Positions 16,501 through 26,480 are shown, counted from the stretch's first letter. The stretch: 57,753 bases of DNA from Bacteroidales bacterium (GCA_023227835.1 JALOCI010000015.1:1-57753); one strand, 5' to 3'. The notes: generated by a model not told the origin, from the sequence alone. Program-made: numbers and translations.

Positions 16501-18428
16501 TTAACTACTTTTCTTAAGCACAATCTTGCCTTTATACGCCGTGTTGACAACCTCGATGAATTTGAGGAAATCACTGTACTGAGCAAGTGTGTATTTGCCG
16601 GAAGGCAGATAAAAAGAGTGAGCGATTTTTATAATCTGACCATCCCTGAGGCAACTAGACTTGAAATTTCCAAAAGGAGTTTTGACATCTACTGCAGAAG
16701 GGATGGACTCAATCTCAAAACCTGCAGGAATATTGATGACGATTGTATCAACATCTTTATAACCACTTTGAATTTCAACACCATGCAACCTTTCGCCTAC
16801 ATTTAGATAATCATAAGTGCTCCTGTAAGGATTGACCGGAATAAACAGCCTTGTCCCGCTTTTACTACCATACTGACGAGTGTTCCAGGTATAAGAGATG
16901 TCGATAAATGGCAAAGGAAGTTTTGTTTCGCTCACTGCTATCTTCTCCATCACCACATTCGGAATTTTAATATTATCTGTCAAATGCTCTGCCTGATCTG
17001 AATATTTCATCTTGGAAAAACCTGCATAATCGTCATATATCTTAACAAAACAGCTCTTTTTTACATCAATTCTTGCACTGCCTTCCGGAGTTAGGGAGAC
17101 ATTCACAATGTTTGACTCAATATTGAGTGAGTCACAATAATCGGGGAGTCGCACTATCTTTCCGCCATCTTCAGAGATAACCAGAGCCTCGTGACCGGAT
17201 ATATCATTGTGGACAAAGCCCAGCGGATTCTCCGGATTTGTGCACTCAAGCCATAAGGTATCCCTCTGTAATGGAACCATCAGGATCGCATGGTTGAACT
17301 CGTGGAAACTTGGAAAATCTGCAAAAAGCTCTTTGTCATCAATGTCGGTGCTTATCAGGGTGTAATTTGAGGGGAGGCCGCAGCTGCCAGTAATGATTTC
17401 ATGTAGTTTGAAAGTGCCTTGCAATCCCCGAATCCGGTTTTATACACTTCGGCTGCCGGCATCGGTTTATATCCGCCGATTCCGAGCTGTATGCTGACAT
17501 ATCTTGTAGTTGAACCCAGATATTTATACAATGCCTCGACTTTCTCCCGGTCACTGTTCGCACCTGCTATCAGTTCCAAAACTTTTGCCTTTGCATTGTC
17601 CGGTAATTCACCTTGGTCTTTTATAAGAGAGTAGCTCCACTGCCCCATCTCATTCCAGCCGGAAATATTGCCACTCACCCCGTCATACATAAAATCCAAA
17701 GGTTTAATGTAAAGGCGAGGGACATAGTTCACCAGACTTCCGTCCAGTGTTTCATTCTTCACTGCTCTCAACCCGTTCAGTTCCCAGGTGTATTTTGTCT
17801 TACTCTTCTCAGTGGATACTTTCGGATTATCTGTCATGTTGAAGCTAGTGTGTGCTATTTTTGTTCCCTCCGGTACAATAAGGAAATAGCAAGATTTCTC
17901 CACAGACAGGTCGTAACCGATCTGAGGGAAAAAAACGGGAAATGAGTTTATTCCGTTATTCCAGCCAATTTCGTATTCAAAAACAATAGTAAAGGGATAT
18001 GTCGGGATATCCGGACTTAGCCAATATGTCTTGTTGTCTGAGGCCAGGGATTCTGAATACTCGGTTGTCCTGACATCCTGCATTTTGTACTTTTTGAGTT
18101 CTGCTCCTTCTGAGTTATAGATTTTTGCGGAAAAGCCAGTAAGTTTCCTGAATTTGTCACCATTGTATTCGAATTCTGCATAATCCTTGCCGCTCTCCTT
18201 CAATACGGTTAATACCAGCTTGTGAAGCTCCTTCCCACTTTCGGGTGAATCATATCTGAATGTTATCTCTTCGTAACGCACTACTGCCTTAGCATTTTTA
18301 ACCAGAGTATCCGGAATGGCTGAGATGATAAGCTGTTGGGAATCGATGGCATTTGATTGCGCCTTCACATTCGCTCTCGGAGTGAGCAGAAACAGAAGCA
18401 CTGCCAGATGTATAAGACTATTTTTCAC
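16501..18428 (-). pseudogene. DUF3857/transglutaminase-like secreted protein, split by a frameshift
   Basis: Two overlapping minus-strand frames (17355-18428 and 16501-17424) together encode one ~640-residue protein: signal peptide (ends NVKAQ), DUF3857 beta domain, transglutaminase-like core, and C-terminal beta domain. The catalytic Cys (GFGDCKALSNYM) is in the first part and the His (FHEFNHAILMV) in the second. At about 17377-17380 one base of a GGG run on the coding strand appears missing: restoring it turns LLAAAAS into LLAAAGLPSNY and joins the frames. A sequencing error or a genuine recent mutation are both possible. It lies 17 bp downstream of its paralogue and is probably cotranscribed with it. 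The molecular substrate of this family is not established. Confidence 0.85.
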
Positions 18429-18445
18429 GGCTTTGTTTTTATGTG

Positions 18446-20419
18446 TTAAATCTTCTTGAGAACTATCATTTCACTGTTTTTGGTTGCTATTAATCCGAAA
18501 TAGTTCTTTAATGCCTCATAATCGGTGAACGGATACAGAATCTGACTCATATCGAATATGTAGCCAAGATTTATAGTCCTCCCGGAGACATTTACCGCAT
18601 ATGTACATTTACCCCCGTTGTCCAGCAGAGATACCCTCACCCCTTTTGGGACCTCCTCTATAACATAACCTTCAGGAATCATAATTATACAATTTACCCT
18701 GTACAGGTAAGGAAAACCGAACTCTATAGGCAATTTACGTTCAGACTGTGTAAACGGGTTCTCAGTGATATGAGGGAAGACCATAGGATTGAAGTAAATA
18801 TAATCTCCTGAACTCTCCAGATTTTTAGTAAATGTAAATGTCTCCTTGACATTCCCCTCTTCTGATATTTTTTCCTCTATCTTTATACTCTCTATTTTAG
18901 TGTTGGTGTTGTTCTGTATTGCATCTACAATCTTTACCGAATCTTTTCCTGCAATTGATGCCCTGTATGTGTATGCAAACTGGTTGACATAGTTTGAGCT
19001 CCTTTCACCTTTGAGATTACCGTCTTTGTCCAGTGTTGCGACAACTCGCGAGACAAATTGGTTTTTCACGAGATTGGTGAGGTCAACCGATTTCCCGGGG
19101 TTTTTTGGATCGTATACTATTCCTTTGTCTACCAATAAATCTGTAGGCAGAATATTTAAACCGCCGTGATTTGAGGAGCCGTCCATGTAGATCATCTTTC
19201 CATCTTTGAGCTCTGCCGCCACAATGAAGGTGCTGATTTTATTGACAGATGGGTTTGTTATCGGGAATCTGCCTTTAGACCTTCTGCTGATCAAGACCGG
19301 ATAACATTTGATATCTGCATCTCTGAGGGCACTCATCAGAACGAAATTGATCTGAGCGTTGTTACCTACCCCCTCTTTAGCTGCCGTTCTAGGATTTCCT
19401 CCGTAGAACGAGTATACATCGTTCCATTTGATCTTGTTTTTAATAAAGCTGTAGATTTTTCTTACTTTTTCCTGCTCGTCTGTCACCCCGTTAATCAAAC
19501 CGGCGGTTTCATCCTTGAATGGATTGGACATTCTGTTGTTGGAGCTGAAGTAGTTTTGCTTTTCAAGCATATCGATAATGTCTTTCCATGTTGATGTATA
19601 TGATTTGTACATTTGATAAGGATATTGAGTGCCCCTGAGTTCGAACACTACTGCAGATTTGTACTCGTTCATACACCAAACGTTATCCTCATCTTTCATT
19701 GCAGGGACATCGGTTGCCGTGTATGTCATGATCTTGCTTGACACGGCCAGCATCTCCCCCGCCCCTATCCGGAGCTGCCCTGATTCGTCCTTTTGTGTGA
19801 CTGCTATGTGTTCATACCCTTTGGTCCTGATATTGAAGTTAAAATACTCAAGGATGTTAATCCCGAACTTGCTGTTCATTACCGGGATATCTGACTGAAA
19901 ATACCACTCGGGAACATTTGTCACATACCTTGAAACTAATGTATATTTGAACTCTATAACGCTTCCTGCTTTTACATTCGGGATTGAAAACTTCAAGCGC
20001 TTTGTAGTTTCACTTAATACCTCATCGAAGATGTACTTTTTCTCAAGTTTTGTTTTTACTACCTTCCCAGCCTCAAGATTATATGAAATTGCCTCAAGGT
20101 TGTTTATATAATCCCTGTCAGAACCGTCTCCGTAATAGTAGGATATGTTTATGTTTGCCCTGTCAACACCCTCAGGCTTCAATATCTTGATTTTTTTCTT
20201 GAACTCAGTTTGCAGGACAAATCCGTTTTCCGGGGTATAAACATAATATGAATACCCTTCATCATAAAGCACAACCGCCTCTGCTGTCGTATCTCTTGCA
20301 TATACCTTCATCGACAGCTCGTCATTTGTGATTTTTCCGTACTTGAAGCTTATCTCCTGACCACATAAAATTGCAGTTCCTGCTATACAGAATAGCAGAA
20401 ATGAGCACAACCTTTTCAT
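18446..20419 (-). CDS. DUF3857/transglutaminase-like secreted protein with degenerate active site
   Basis: The 657-residue protein has a signal peptide (MKRLCSFLLFCIAGTAILCG) and the same DUF3857 plus transglutaminase-like layout as the next gene downstream. The segment that should hold the catalytic Cys reads GVGNNAQINFVLM, against GFGDCKALSNYM in its neighbour, so Cys is Asn. The His region reads NKISTFIVAAEL, without the His. The third-residue region (MDGSSNHGG) keeps an Asp. It therefore looks catalytically inactive and may be a structural or binding partner of the neighbour. A good promoter lies 27 bp upstream. It is expected in the periplasm or at the cell surface. Confidence 0.85.
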   Translation of the reverse strand: MKRLCSFLLFCIAGTAILCGQEISFKYGKITNDELSMKVYARDTTAEAVVLYDEGYSYYVYTPENGFVLQTEFKKKIKILKPEGVDRANINISYYYGDGSDRDYINNLEAISYNLEAGKVVKTKLEKKYIFDEVLSETTKRLKFSIPNVKAGSVIEFKYTLVSRYVTNVPEWYFQSDIPVMNSKFGINILEYFNFNIRTKGYEHIAVTQKDESGQLRIGAGEMLAVSSKIMTYTATDVPAMKDEDNVWCMNEYKSAVVFELRGTQYPYQMYKSYTSTWKDIIDMLEKQNYFSSNNRMSNPFKDETAGLINGVTDEQEKVRKIYSFIKNKIKWNDVYSFYGGNPRTAAKEGVGNNAQINFVLMSALRDADIKCYPVLISRRSKGRFPITNPSVNKISTFIVAAELKDGKMIYMDGSSNHGGLNILPTDLLVDKGIVYDPKNPGKSVDLTNLVKNQFVSRVVATLDKDGNLKGERSSNYVNQFAYTYRASIAGKDSVKIVDAIQNNTNTKIESIKIEEKISEEGNVKETFTFTKNLESSGDYIYFNPMVFPHITENPFTQSERKLPIEFGFPYLYRVNCIIMIPEGYVIEEVPKGVRVSLLDNGGKCTYAVNVSGRTINLGYIFDMSQILYPFTDYEALKNYFGLIATKNSEMIVLKKI

Positions 20420-20445
20420 CTAATTGATATTTATTTGATTATGAA

Positions 20446-20478
20446 CAAATATACAATTTTTATTCTGTGTGGTACAAA
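20446..20478 (-). promoter_or_regulatory. Promoter of the DUF3857 gene pair
   Basis: On the minus strand TTTG (20475-20478) and TATATTTG (20446-20453) are separated by exactly 21 bp, matching the Bacteroidetes -33/-7 consensus. Transcription would start near 20439, about 20 bp before the ATG. Confidence 0.75.
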
Positions 20479-20571
20479 TATTTCTATTTTTTTGTATTAC
20501 AGGCACATATTATTGCCAAAGCCATAACGATTTGCTTATGAACACTTTACAATGTGTTAATATTCTGCTAG

Positions 20572-20590
20572 TTAGAAAAATCAGTGCCAC
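20572..20590 (+). repeat. 19-bp motif at the 3' end of the GT51 gene
   Basis: TTAGAAAAATCAGTGCCAC. Read on the minus strand it supplies the last codon and stop of the glycosyltransferase gene (GTGGCACTGA, from IMWH then stop). No 200-bp element accompanies this copy. Confidence 0.75.
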
Positions 20591-22527
20591 ATTATTGAAT
20601 CTCGTACTGCGGCTCTTTGTTGTATTATTCTGAGTGATTCTCCCGAAAGCCTTAGCTCCGGCTTAATTAAAGCCTCCTCAGCCTCAGTTATAAGACCTTT
20701 AACCCTGAGCCGGCCAGCCAGAAGCCTGAAGTAACCGTCCATTCTCTCCGGTATCAGTTGTCCGTCAGGAGTAAAATTGTTAAGAGATCTCTTAGGAGAT
20801 GGGATTATGCCGGCAAGGAAAATTGATTCGTTTACAGTAAGGTCTCGTACATCCTTATTAAAGTAGAACCTTGCGGCTTCGTTTGCCCCATATACCATAG
20901 GTCCCCACTCTATGATGTTCATATAAACCTCGAACATTCTCTGTTTGCTTGAAAGCCTGTTATTCTCTATCAACCAGACTATAAGCATCTCTTCAAATTT
21001 ACGGGCAAGGGTCTTGTGCCTGCTTAAGAACACATTTTTAACAAGCTGCATGCTTATGGTGCTTCCTCCGCGCCTGAAACGTTTGTCTTTGATATTGGTT
21101 GCAAGTGCCTCCCTTATTGCCTCAGGCAAGAAACCGTTATGATAGAAGAAACCTCCGTCTTCTGACTGCATGACTGCCATCTGAAGTATCGGGGATATCT
21201 GATCCAGGCTTCTGAAGTTGGGATTTGACGGGCCAACGGCAAATGTCCGGACAGGAATCCCATTCTCATATGCCGTGTATTCAAATTCTCCGTTCATTCG
21301 TCTCAAATCAGTCTTTCCGTATTTTACAATCCTGAAATGATCAGGCCGCATAAGTGATTCAATCTTAAGACTGTCAACGTTGGAAAAATCAATGTTAAGA
21401 TAGAAGTGATAATCTATGTTGCCTGAAACCTCTATGCCTTCAAGATTTCTGAACAGACCTTCCGGAAGAGATGAAAATAGCTGTTGGGCAGGAAATTTAG
21501 ATTTGTTGACAGAGGCCGTCAGCACCCATTTATCTCTCTTCTGAGCCTTAAAATATGGTGAAAATGTAAGGTCGTTTATTCTAAAAACAGATGAGGAGTC
21601 CAGTTCAAAATAATTCTCTCCGATGTTTACCTTGTAGTTAAAATGCGCGTTCTTTAAAACCACATTTTCAGGAGATACCTTTTCGTGATAAAACGCAACT
21701 CCCGCAACCGCAGAGTTCCCTTTAATGGTTATTACTCCGTTATCTCTTTCAGTGCTTGAAAAATCAAGTGAAAGAGTATCAAACTGCATTGTCGCACTCC
21801 ACCGGAAATTTATAAAAGGCATTGAGAAAAATCTCTTTTCCCCTCCGCTGTATATTTTTACCGCTATATTCCGCTTACTGTCATTCAGTTTACCATCCAG
21901 AACAAGTTGTTCTGAGTGACCACACTCCTCAGTGAATATTTTTGCCGTAAAAACATCTTTATCAACCTTAAAATCTGGAACGTTTACCTTAAGATAGTAC
22001 TCATCGTATTTATAAACCACAGATAGTTCTTGTATTTGAGCATTTTTTGGAAGAATGCCGAAAATCATTGAAAGGAGATTGTCTAGATGCCTGGAGTAGT
22101 TGAGCCTTGCAACCGTCTTTCTTCCCGTTGTATCGAGACTTTTGCCCTCCTTGAACAGAAATTCGTAATTTGAGGTGGAGTCCTCTTTCACAAAATTTAA
22201 TGCCAGTTTGTCAATTTTAAGACTTCGAGTGTCAATTTTCAGAAAAAGTAACTTGAGAGGATTAAGCCTTACCGAGATTTCGTCTGACGAGATCAATGTG
22301 TCATGGCCGGTCTGACAAACCGAGAGTCCCTTCAACGTTATTCCCGCAATACCGTTAATTTCGAGATTGTCGTAATTAATCTCCAGTGCGTACCTCTTTT
22401 CTGCACTCTCTACTTTCCCGGAAATATAGCTTTCAACAATAACGCCTCTTAAAAGCACAAGGATAAACAAAAGCAGAAAGAGTATAATCCCTGCCGCAAC
22501 TCTCTTATCTTTTAGAATTTTCTTCAA
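20581..22527 (-). CDS. AsmA-like protein with C-terminal GT51 peptidoglycan glycosyltransferase
   Basis: A cytoplasmic N-terminal stub, one transmembrane helix (AAGIILFLLLFILVLL), a ~400-residue AsmA-like beta-rich region (LNPLKLLFLKIDTRSLKIDKL), then a GT51 domain from about residue 445. GT51 motifs are present: EDGGFFYHNGF with the catalytic Glu, RRGGSTISMQLVKN, FEEMLIVWLIE and EVYMNIIEWG. It would polymerise lipid II into glycan strands; no transpeptidase domain follows, so it is monofunctional. The frame extends to a TTG at 22551, but a perfect -7 element (22549-22556) overlaps that codon, so I prefer the TTG at 22527 (MKKILKDKRV). No ATG is available. The gene ends inside a copy of the 19-bp motif. 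Confidence 0.87.
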   Translation of the reverse strand: MKKILKDKRVAAGIILFLLLFILVLLRGVIVESYISGKVESAEKRYALEINYDNLEINGIAGITLKGLSVCQTGHDTLISSDEISVRLNPLKLLFLKIDTRSLKIDKLALNFVKEDSTSNYEFLFKEGKSLDTTGRKTVARLNYSRHLDNLLSMIFGILPKNAQIQELSVVYKYDEYYLKVNVPDFKVDKDVFTAKIFTEECGHSEQLVLDGKLNDSKRNIAVKIYSGGEKRFFSMPFINFRWSATMQFDTLSLDFSSTERDNGVITIKGNSAVAGVAFYHEKVSPENVVLKNAHFNYKVNIGENYFELDSSSVFRINDLTFSPYFKAQKRDKWVLTASVNKSKFPAQQLFSSLPEGLFRNLEGIEVSGNIDYHFYLNIDFSNVDSLKIESLMRPDHFRIVKYGKTDLRRMNGEFEYTAYENGIPVRTFAVGPSNPNFRSLDQISPILQMAVMQSEDGGFFYHNGFLPEAIREALATNIKDKRFRRGGSTISMQLVKNVFLSRHKTLARKFEEMLIVWLIENNRLSSKQRMFEVYMNIIEWGPMVYGANEAARFYFNKDVRDLTVNESIFLAGIIPSPKRSLNNFTPDGQLIPERMDGYFRLLAGRLRVKGLITEAEEALIKPELRLSGESLRIIQQRAAVRDSIMWH

Positions 22528-22548
22528 GAGACACCTGTTAAATTGCGG

Positions 22549-22556
22549 CAAAGCTA
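22549..22556 (-). promoter_or_regulatory. Candidate -7 element for the AsmA/GT51 gene
   Basis: TAGCTTTG on the minus strand fits TAnnTTTG and predicts a start of transcription near 22542, which rules out translation from the TTG at 22551. No clear -33 TTTG at the right distance. Confidence 0.5.
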
Positions 22557-22588
22557 ATAATTATAAACCAAGGAACGACACAAAAGAT

Positions 22589-22596
22589 TATATTTG
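22589..22596 (+). promoter_or_regulatory. Candidate -7 element for the BACON/M64 lipoprotein gene
   Basis: TATATTTG fits the -7 consensus. Transcription would begin near 22603, so the ATG at 22602 cannot be used and the ATG at 22617 is the start. The -33 region has no TTTG. Confidence 0.5.
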
Positions 22597-22616
22597 TAGA
22601 AATGTACATACTTAAT

Positions 22617-25600
22617 ATGAATTCTAAGATTAAACGCCTGACACTCCTGACAGTTGCAATAGTTTCACTGCTGTGTTGCAAACCTGACCCAAGATTATCC
22701 GTTTCGATATCCACGCTGACAGTTCCGGATGTCAAGTCCGAAACAATGTTCTTAATTGCATCAAATACTGAATGGACTATTTCAGGTACTACAGACTGGT
22801 GTACTGTCTCTCAGAACTCAGGAGACGGAAGTAAAAATGTAGGGATTGCCGTCTCGGAAAATACAACAAAGGTTGAGCGTTCTGCAACTCTTACCATAAT
22901 TGCCGGTCCTCTTTCGAGTACAATAGTTGTAACACAAAAGCAGGATGATGCGCTTATCCTGACCAAAAGCACTGAAAATCTCGATTATACAGCTCATAAT
23001 ATAGCCGTTACCCTAAAGAGTAATATATCCTATGATGTCATAATTCCGTCAGACGTAGACTGGATAACAGAGATACAGTCCAAATCCTTTGACACTTATA
23101 CACATAATTTCCTCGTAGCAGCCAATAAAGACTACGATCCCCGCACAGCCATCATTATATTCAAAGACAAAAACGGGTTTCTCTCCGACACATTAACAAT
23201 CAATCAGGCCAAACTTAATGGAATCATAATTTCCAACCCTGATATCTCTCTGGGAAATGAGGGAGGTAGTGTAACAGTGGAACTCAGAGCTAACGTGGAT
23301 TATGAGATAGCCATCCCTCTGGCTACGGCAGAGTGGATATCGTTGACAACTACAAAGGGACTGCAAACATACAACCATACTCTTACTGTTGAGAAGAACG
23401 ACTCATTTGACGAGAGAACAGGTTATGTGATATTCCAGGATAAACAGACCACCATTGCCGACACTCTTGTAGTACACCAAGGTGCCATAAGCGGTCTTAT
23501 TCTGAGTGAAAAAACAGCCAACATGGGCAGTGAGGGCGGAATTGTCTCTGTAGAGCTCAGGTCTAATGTAGCCTACGATATCATTATGGAACAAGAGACA
23601 AACTGGGTGACAAAAGTTGACAGCAAGTCAATGGCACTTTACAAACACGATTTTGCAGTATCTGCCAACACCATATATGACCAAAGGAGCATGCGTATAA
23701 TTTTTAAAGATAAAAATTCATCTCTTGCAGACACCCTTGTTATAAATCAGGCGCAGAAGAATGGTCTGATACTGACAGAAAACAATGTAAATATTGAGGC
23801 TACAGGTGGAATAATAGACGTCGAATTGAAAAGTAATATTTCGTACGACATAATTCTTCCGGCCGGTATCGGTTGGCTGACACAACTCAACACAAAAGGG
23901 CTCACCACATACAACTATCAATTCAATGTGACGGCCAACACTACATACGACCAAAGGACCACCCAAGTTATATTTAAGGACAAGAACAGCACACTTGCAG
24001 ACACCCTTACAGTAAACCAGGCACAAATAAGAGCGTTGGTCCTGTCAAATAAAAGCCAGACAATGACCGATACCGGCGGGACATTCTCCGTTCAGCTAAG
24101 TTCAAGTGTAAGCTACGATATAACAATTGCCGAGGGAGCAACATGGATAACTGATATTACCACGAAATCCATAAACGATTACACTCATGAGTTTAGTGTC
24201 AGTCAAAACAATACGCTTGAAGAGAGGATCGGGAAAATTATATTCAAGGATAAAGGCAGCTCGCTTGCAGATACAGTTACAGTAACTCAATCAAAAGCAG
24301 GGGTTTTGCTTTTCAGTGAAGATAAATTTTATGTTCCCCGAGTTGGAGGAACATGCGACTTCACCCTCTTTACCAACGTAGAGTACAATGTCACCATAAA
24401 AAACGGGACAGGCTGGATTACCCAATTGGCGACAAAAAGCTTCAACTCAAAACAGTACAGCTTTGTAATCACCACCAACACAACTACATCAGACCGTTTC
24501 GGCCAGATTATTTTCTCAGCAAAGAATGGCAGTGGAGCAGATACTATTGATGTCAAGCAATCCGCGTACGAAGGGGGATTCATACACATAAACCAATCTC
24601 AAACTGCCGGGTCTCTTATTCCTGAGACCGACAGGTCAACGCTTCGGAAACTGAAAATTGAGGGGTTTGTCAAAGCTGCCGATTTCACATTTTTCAGAGA
24701 CTCACTTCCTGTTTTGGAAGAACTTGACTTGGGCGAGGCAACTATTGAAGATGATGCCATACCGACAGGGGCTTTCAAGACCTTATCACCGGCCGTAAGG
24801 AGTCTGAAGGTCTTCGTGATGCCTTCTACGGTAAAAACCATAGGCGCAGAGGCTTTCTATGATTGTACAAACCTTGAGAGGGCTTCTTTGCCTGCCGAAT
24901 TGACATCAATCGGCAATTATGCCTTTTCAGGTTGTTCTAAAATAACAAGTGTTACCATTCCGGCAACTGTGACTGCCATAGGCGGCTATGCCTTCAGCAA
25001 CTCTCCGCTTCTTTCCTATGTAAAAAGTATGATTGCAGAACCGTTCGAGGTTAACAATGTGTTTCTTGGTATTAACGCAAATGCAGACCTTGAGGTCGAA
25101 GCAGGAAAACTTGCACTTTATGAAAGCACTACAGGTTGGGGTTATACTTTTTTCAAACGTATTTATGAGACAGGTACTGATCCTGAGGCGTCAGTAGTAC
25201 TTAGTGCTACATCACTAAAAGCTATCGGCAAGGCATCATCCGGGAGTGTAAATGTAACATCTTCATCTCCATGGACCGTTTACAGCCGTCCTGACTGGAT
25301 TTCCACATCTGTTACAGGGGCTTCAGGCAATGCCACTTTAAATCTTGAGTTTGCAGCCAATACTGCCGAGGGAGCCTCGGTAAGGACCGGAAGGATTATA
25401 TTCAAAGTCACGGGGTCCGGCAATAAAGACACACTGGAAGTTACACAATACACAAACAAATATGCCGATAAGGACTATGAGACCAGACAGACCCACTCCC
25501 TGGGCGGGGGAATAAACCTGGTCTTTGTTGGTGACGGTTTCATACTTGATGAGATTGTCTCAGGCGAATATGATCAGGTGGTAGATCAGGCAATAACACA

Positions 25601-26429
25601 TTTCTTTGATGTTGAACCCTATACAACTTACAGGAACTATTTTGACATCCATGTTGTATACGCTTACTCTCAGGAAAGCGGTTGCAGCAACCTGTTGACC
25701 ACAAAGAACACTGCAATGAGTGTCAAGTACACCGGTGCAGGATCGAGTACGAGTATGAGTGCAGACAATGATGCCTGCTTTGATTATGGAGAGTCTGTGC
25801 CAGGTGTCGACCTTAAGAAGACACTTATCGTTGTTGTCCCGAACAGCACACGTTACGGGGGCACTTGCTGGATGTGGTCAACCGGAGAGGCAATAGCTCT
25901 GTGCCCTATTTCAAGTAATGCATTCCCCTATGATTTCCGCGGGGTAATACAACATGAAGCATGCGGACACGGCTTTGGGGGGCTGGCAGACGAGTATGTA
26001 AATTATGACACGGAAACAATTACTGATGAGGAGAAACTCTCTGCCCAGAACTGGCAGGCAAACGGATTTTTCGGCAACATTGACTTTACAGGTGATCTGA
26101 CAGCAATCAGATGGAAACACTTTATCGGAGTGACTGGTTATTCATACGTCGGGGCCCACGAGGGTGCCTACTATTACGGACATGGTGTCTGGAGGCCGGA
26201 AAGTTCGAGTTGCATGATAACAAACATTCGCTATTTCAATGCACCAAGCCGTGAGCAGATTGTTAAAAGAATAATGTCACGCTCCGGTGGAACTTATTCT
26301 TTCAGCGATTTCCAAAGCAAGGATGTAATGCAATATACCCCTCCTACAAAGGGTGGTATGATTACATTTGACAAGAGCAAGGCTCTTGCAAGGCCGATAC
26401 TTGTGAATGGATCTCCTAAAAGGAGATAG
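22617..26429 (+). CDS. Surface lipoprotein: BACON repeats, BspA-like leucine-rich repeats and M64 metallopeptidase
   Basis: The protein has 1270 residues. A lipoprotein signal (LLTVAIVSLLCC) is followed by about seven BACON-type beta domains of ~90 residues (up to about 655), most ending in a near-identical strand (IIFKDKNSxLADTLxxNQA). Next is a leucine-rich repeat stretch of the BspA type (VKTIGAEAFYDCTNLERASLP), an eighth BACON domain, and a C-terminal peptidase of family M64. The zinc site is HEACGHGFGGLADEY with His1113 and His1117. BACON domains in gut Bacteroidota are thought to bind mucin or carbohydrate; M64 includes IgA-cleaving peptidases. I infer an outer-membrane-anchored protease that binds glycoprotein. 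The ATG at 22617 gives a normal signal peptide. A terminator follows the gene. Confidence 0.88.
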   Translation: MNSKIKRLTLLTVAIVSLLCCKPDPRLSVSISTLTVPDVKSETMFLIASNTEWTISGTTDWCTVSQNSGDGSKNVGIAVSENTTKVERSATLTIIAGPLSSTIVVTQKQDDALILTKSTENLDYTAHNIAVTLKSNISYDVIIPSDVDWITEIQSKSFDTYTHNFLVAANKDYDPRTAIIIFKDKNGFLSDTLTINQAKLNGIIISNPDISLGNEGGSVTVELRANVDYEIAIPLATAEWISLTTTKGLQTYNHTLTVEKNDSFDERTGYVIFQDKQTTIADTLVVHQGAISGLILSEKTANMGSEGGIVSVELRSNVAYDIIMEQETNWVTKVDSKSMALYKHDFAVSANTIYDQRSMRIIFKDKNSSLADTLVINQAQKNGLILTENNVNIEATGGIIDVELKSNISYDIILPAGIGWLTQLNTKGLTTYNYQFNVTANTTYDQRTTQVIFKDKNSTLADTLTVNQAQIRALVLSNKSQTMTDTGGTFSVQLSSSVSYDITIAEGATWITDITTKSINDYTHEFSVSQNNTLEERIGKIIFKDKGSSLADTVTVTQSKAGVLLFSEDKFYVPRVGGTCDFTLFTNVEYNVTIKNGTGWITQLATKSFNSKQYSFVITTNTTTSDRFGQIIFSAKNGSGADTIDVKQSAYEGGFIHINQSQTAGSLIPETDRSTLRKLKIEGFVKAADFTFFRDSLPVLEELDLGEATIEDDAIPTGAFKTLSPAVRSLKVFVMPSTVKTIGAEAFYDCTNLERASLPAELTSIGNYAFSGCSKITSVTIPATVTAIGGYAFSNSPLLSYVKSMIAEPFEVNNVFLGINANADLEVEAGKLALYESTTGWGYTFFKRIYETGTDPEASVVLSATSLKAIGKASSGSVNVTSSSPWTVYSRPDWISTSVTGASGNATLNLEFAANTAEGASVRTGRIIFKVTGSGNKDTLEVTQYTNKYADKDYETRQTHSLGGGINLVFVGDGFILDEIVSGEYDQVVDQAITHFFDVEPYTTYRNYFDIHVVYAYSQESGCSNLLTTKNTAMSVKYTGAGSSTSMSADNDACFDYGESVPGVDLKKTLIVVVPNSTRYGGTCWMWSTGEAIALCPISSNAFPYDFRGVIQHEACGHGFGGLADEYVNYDTETITDEEKLSAQNWQANGFFGNIDFTGDLTAIRWKHFIGVTGYSYVGAHEGAYYYGHGVWRPESSSCMITNIRYFNAPSREQIVKRIMSRSGGTYSFSDFQSKDVMQYTPPTKGGMITFDKSKALARPILVNGSPKRR

Positions 26430-26480
26430 TGACTTTAGTGCGGTTTGATGCTAGCACCTTAATGACAACAAAATAATTAA

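Noticed and set aside
16618..16806. Open frame opposite the DUF3857 gene, and similar frames opposite the SusC, GH and BACON genes
   Set aside because: These are antisense shadows of well-supported genes with no family features.
20541..20559. Small dyad AACAC-N8-GTGTT downstream of the AsmA/GT51 gene as a terminator
   Set aside because: Only five base pairs and no T-run on either strand.
22602..22616. Upstream ATG for the M64 lipoprotein
   Set aside because: It lies at the predicted transcription start and adds residues before a complete lipoprotein signal.
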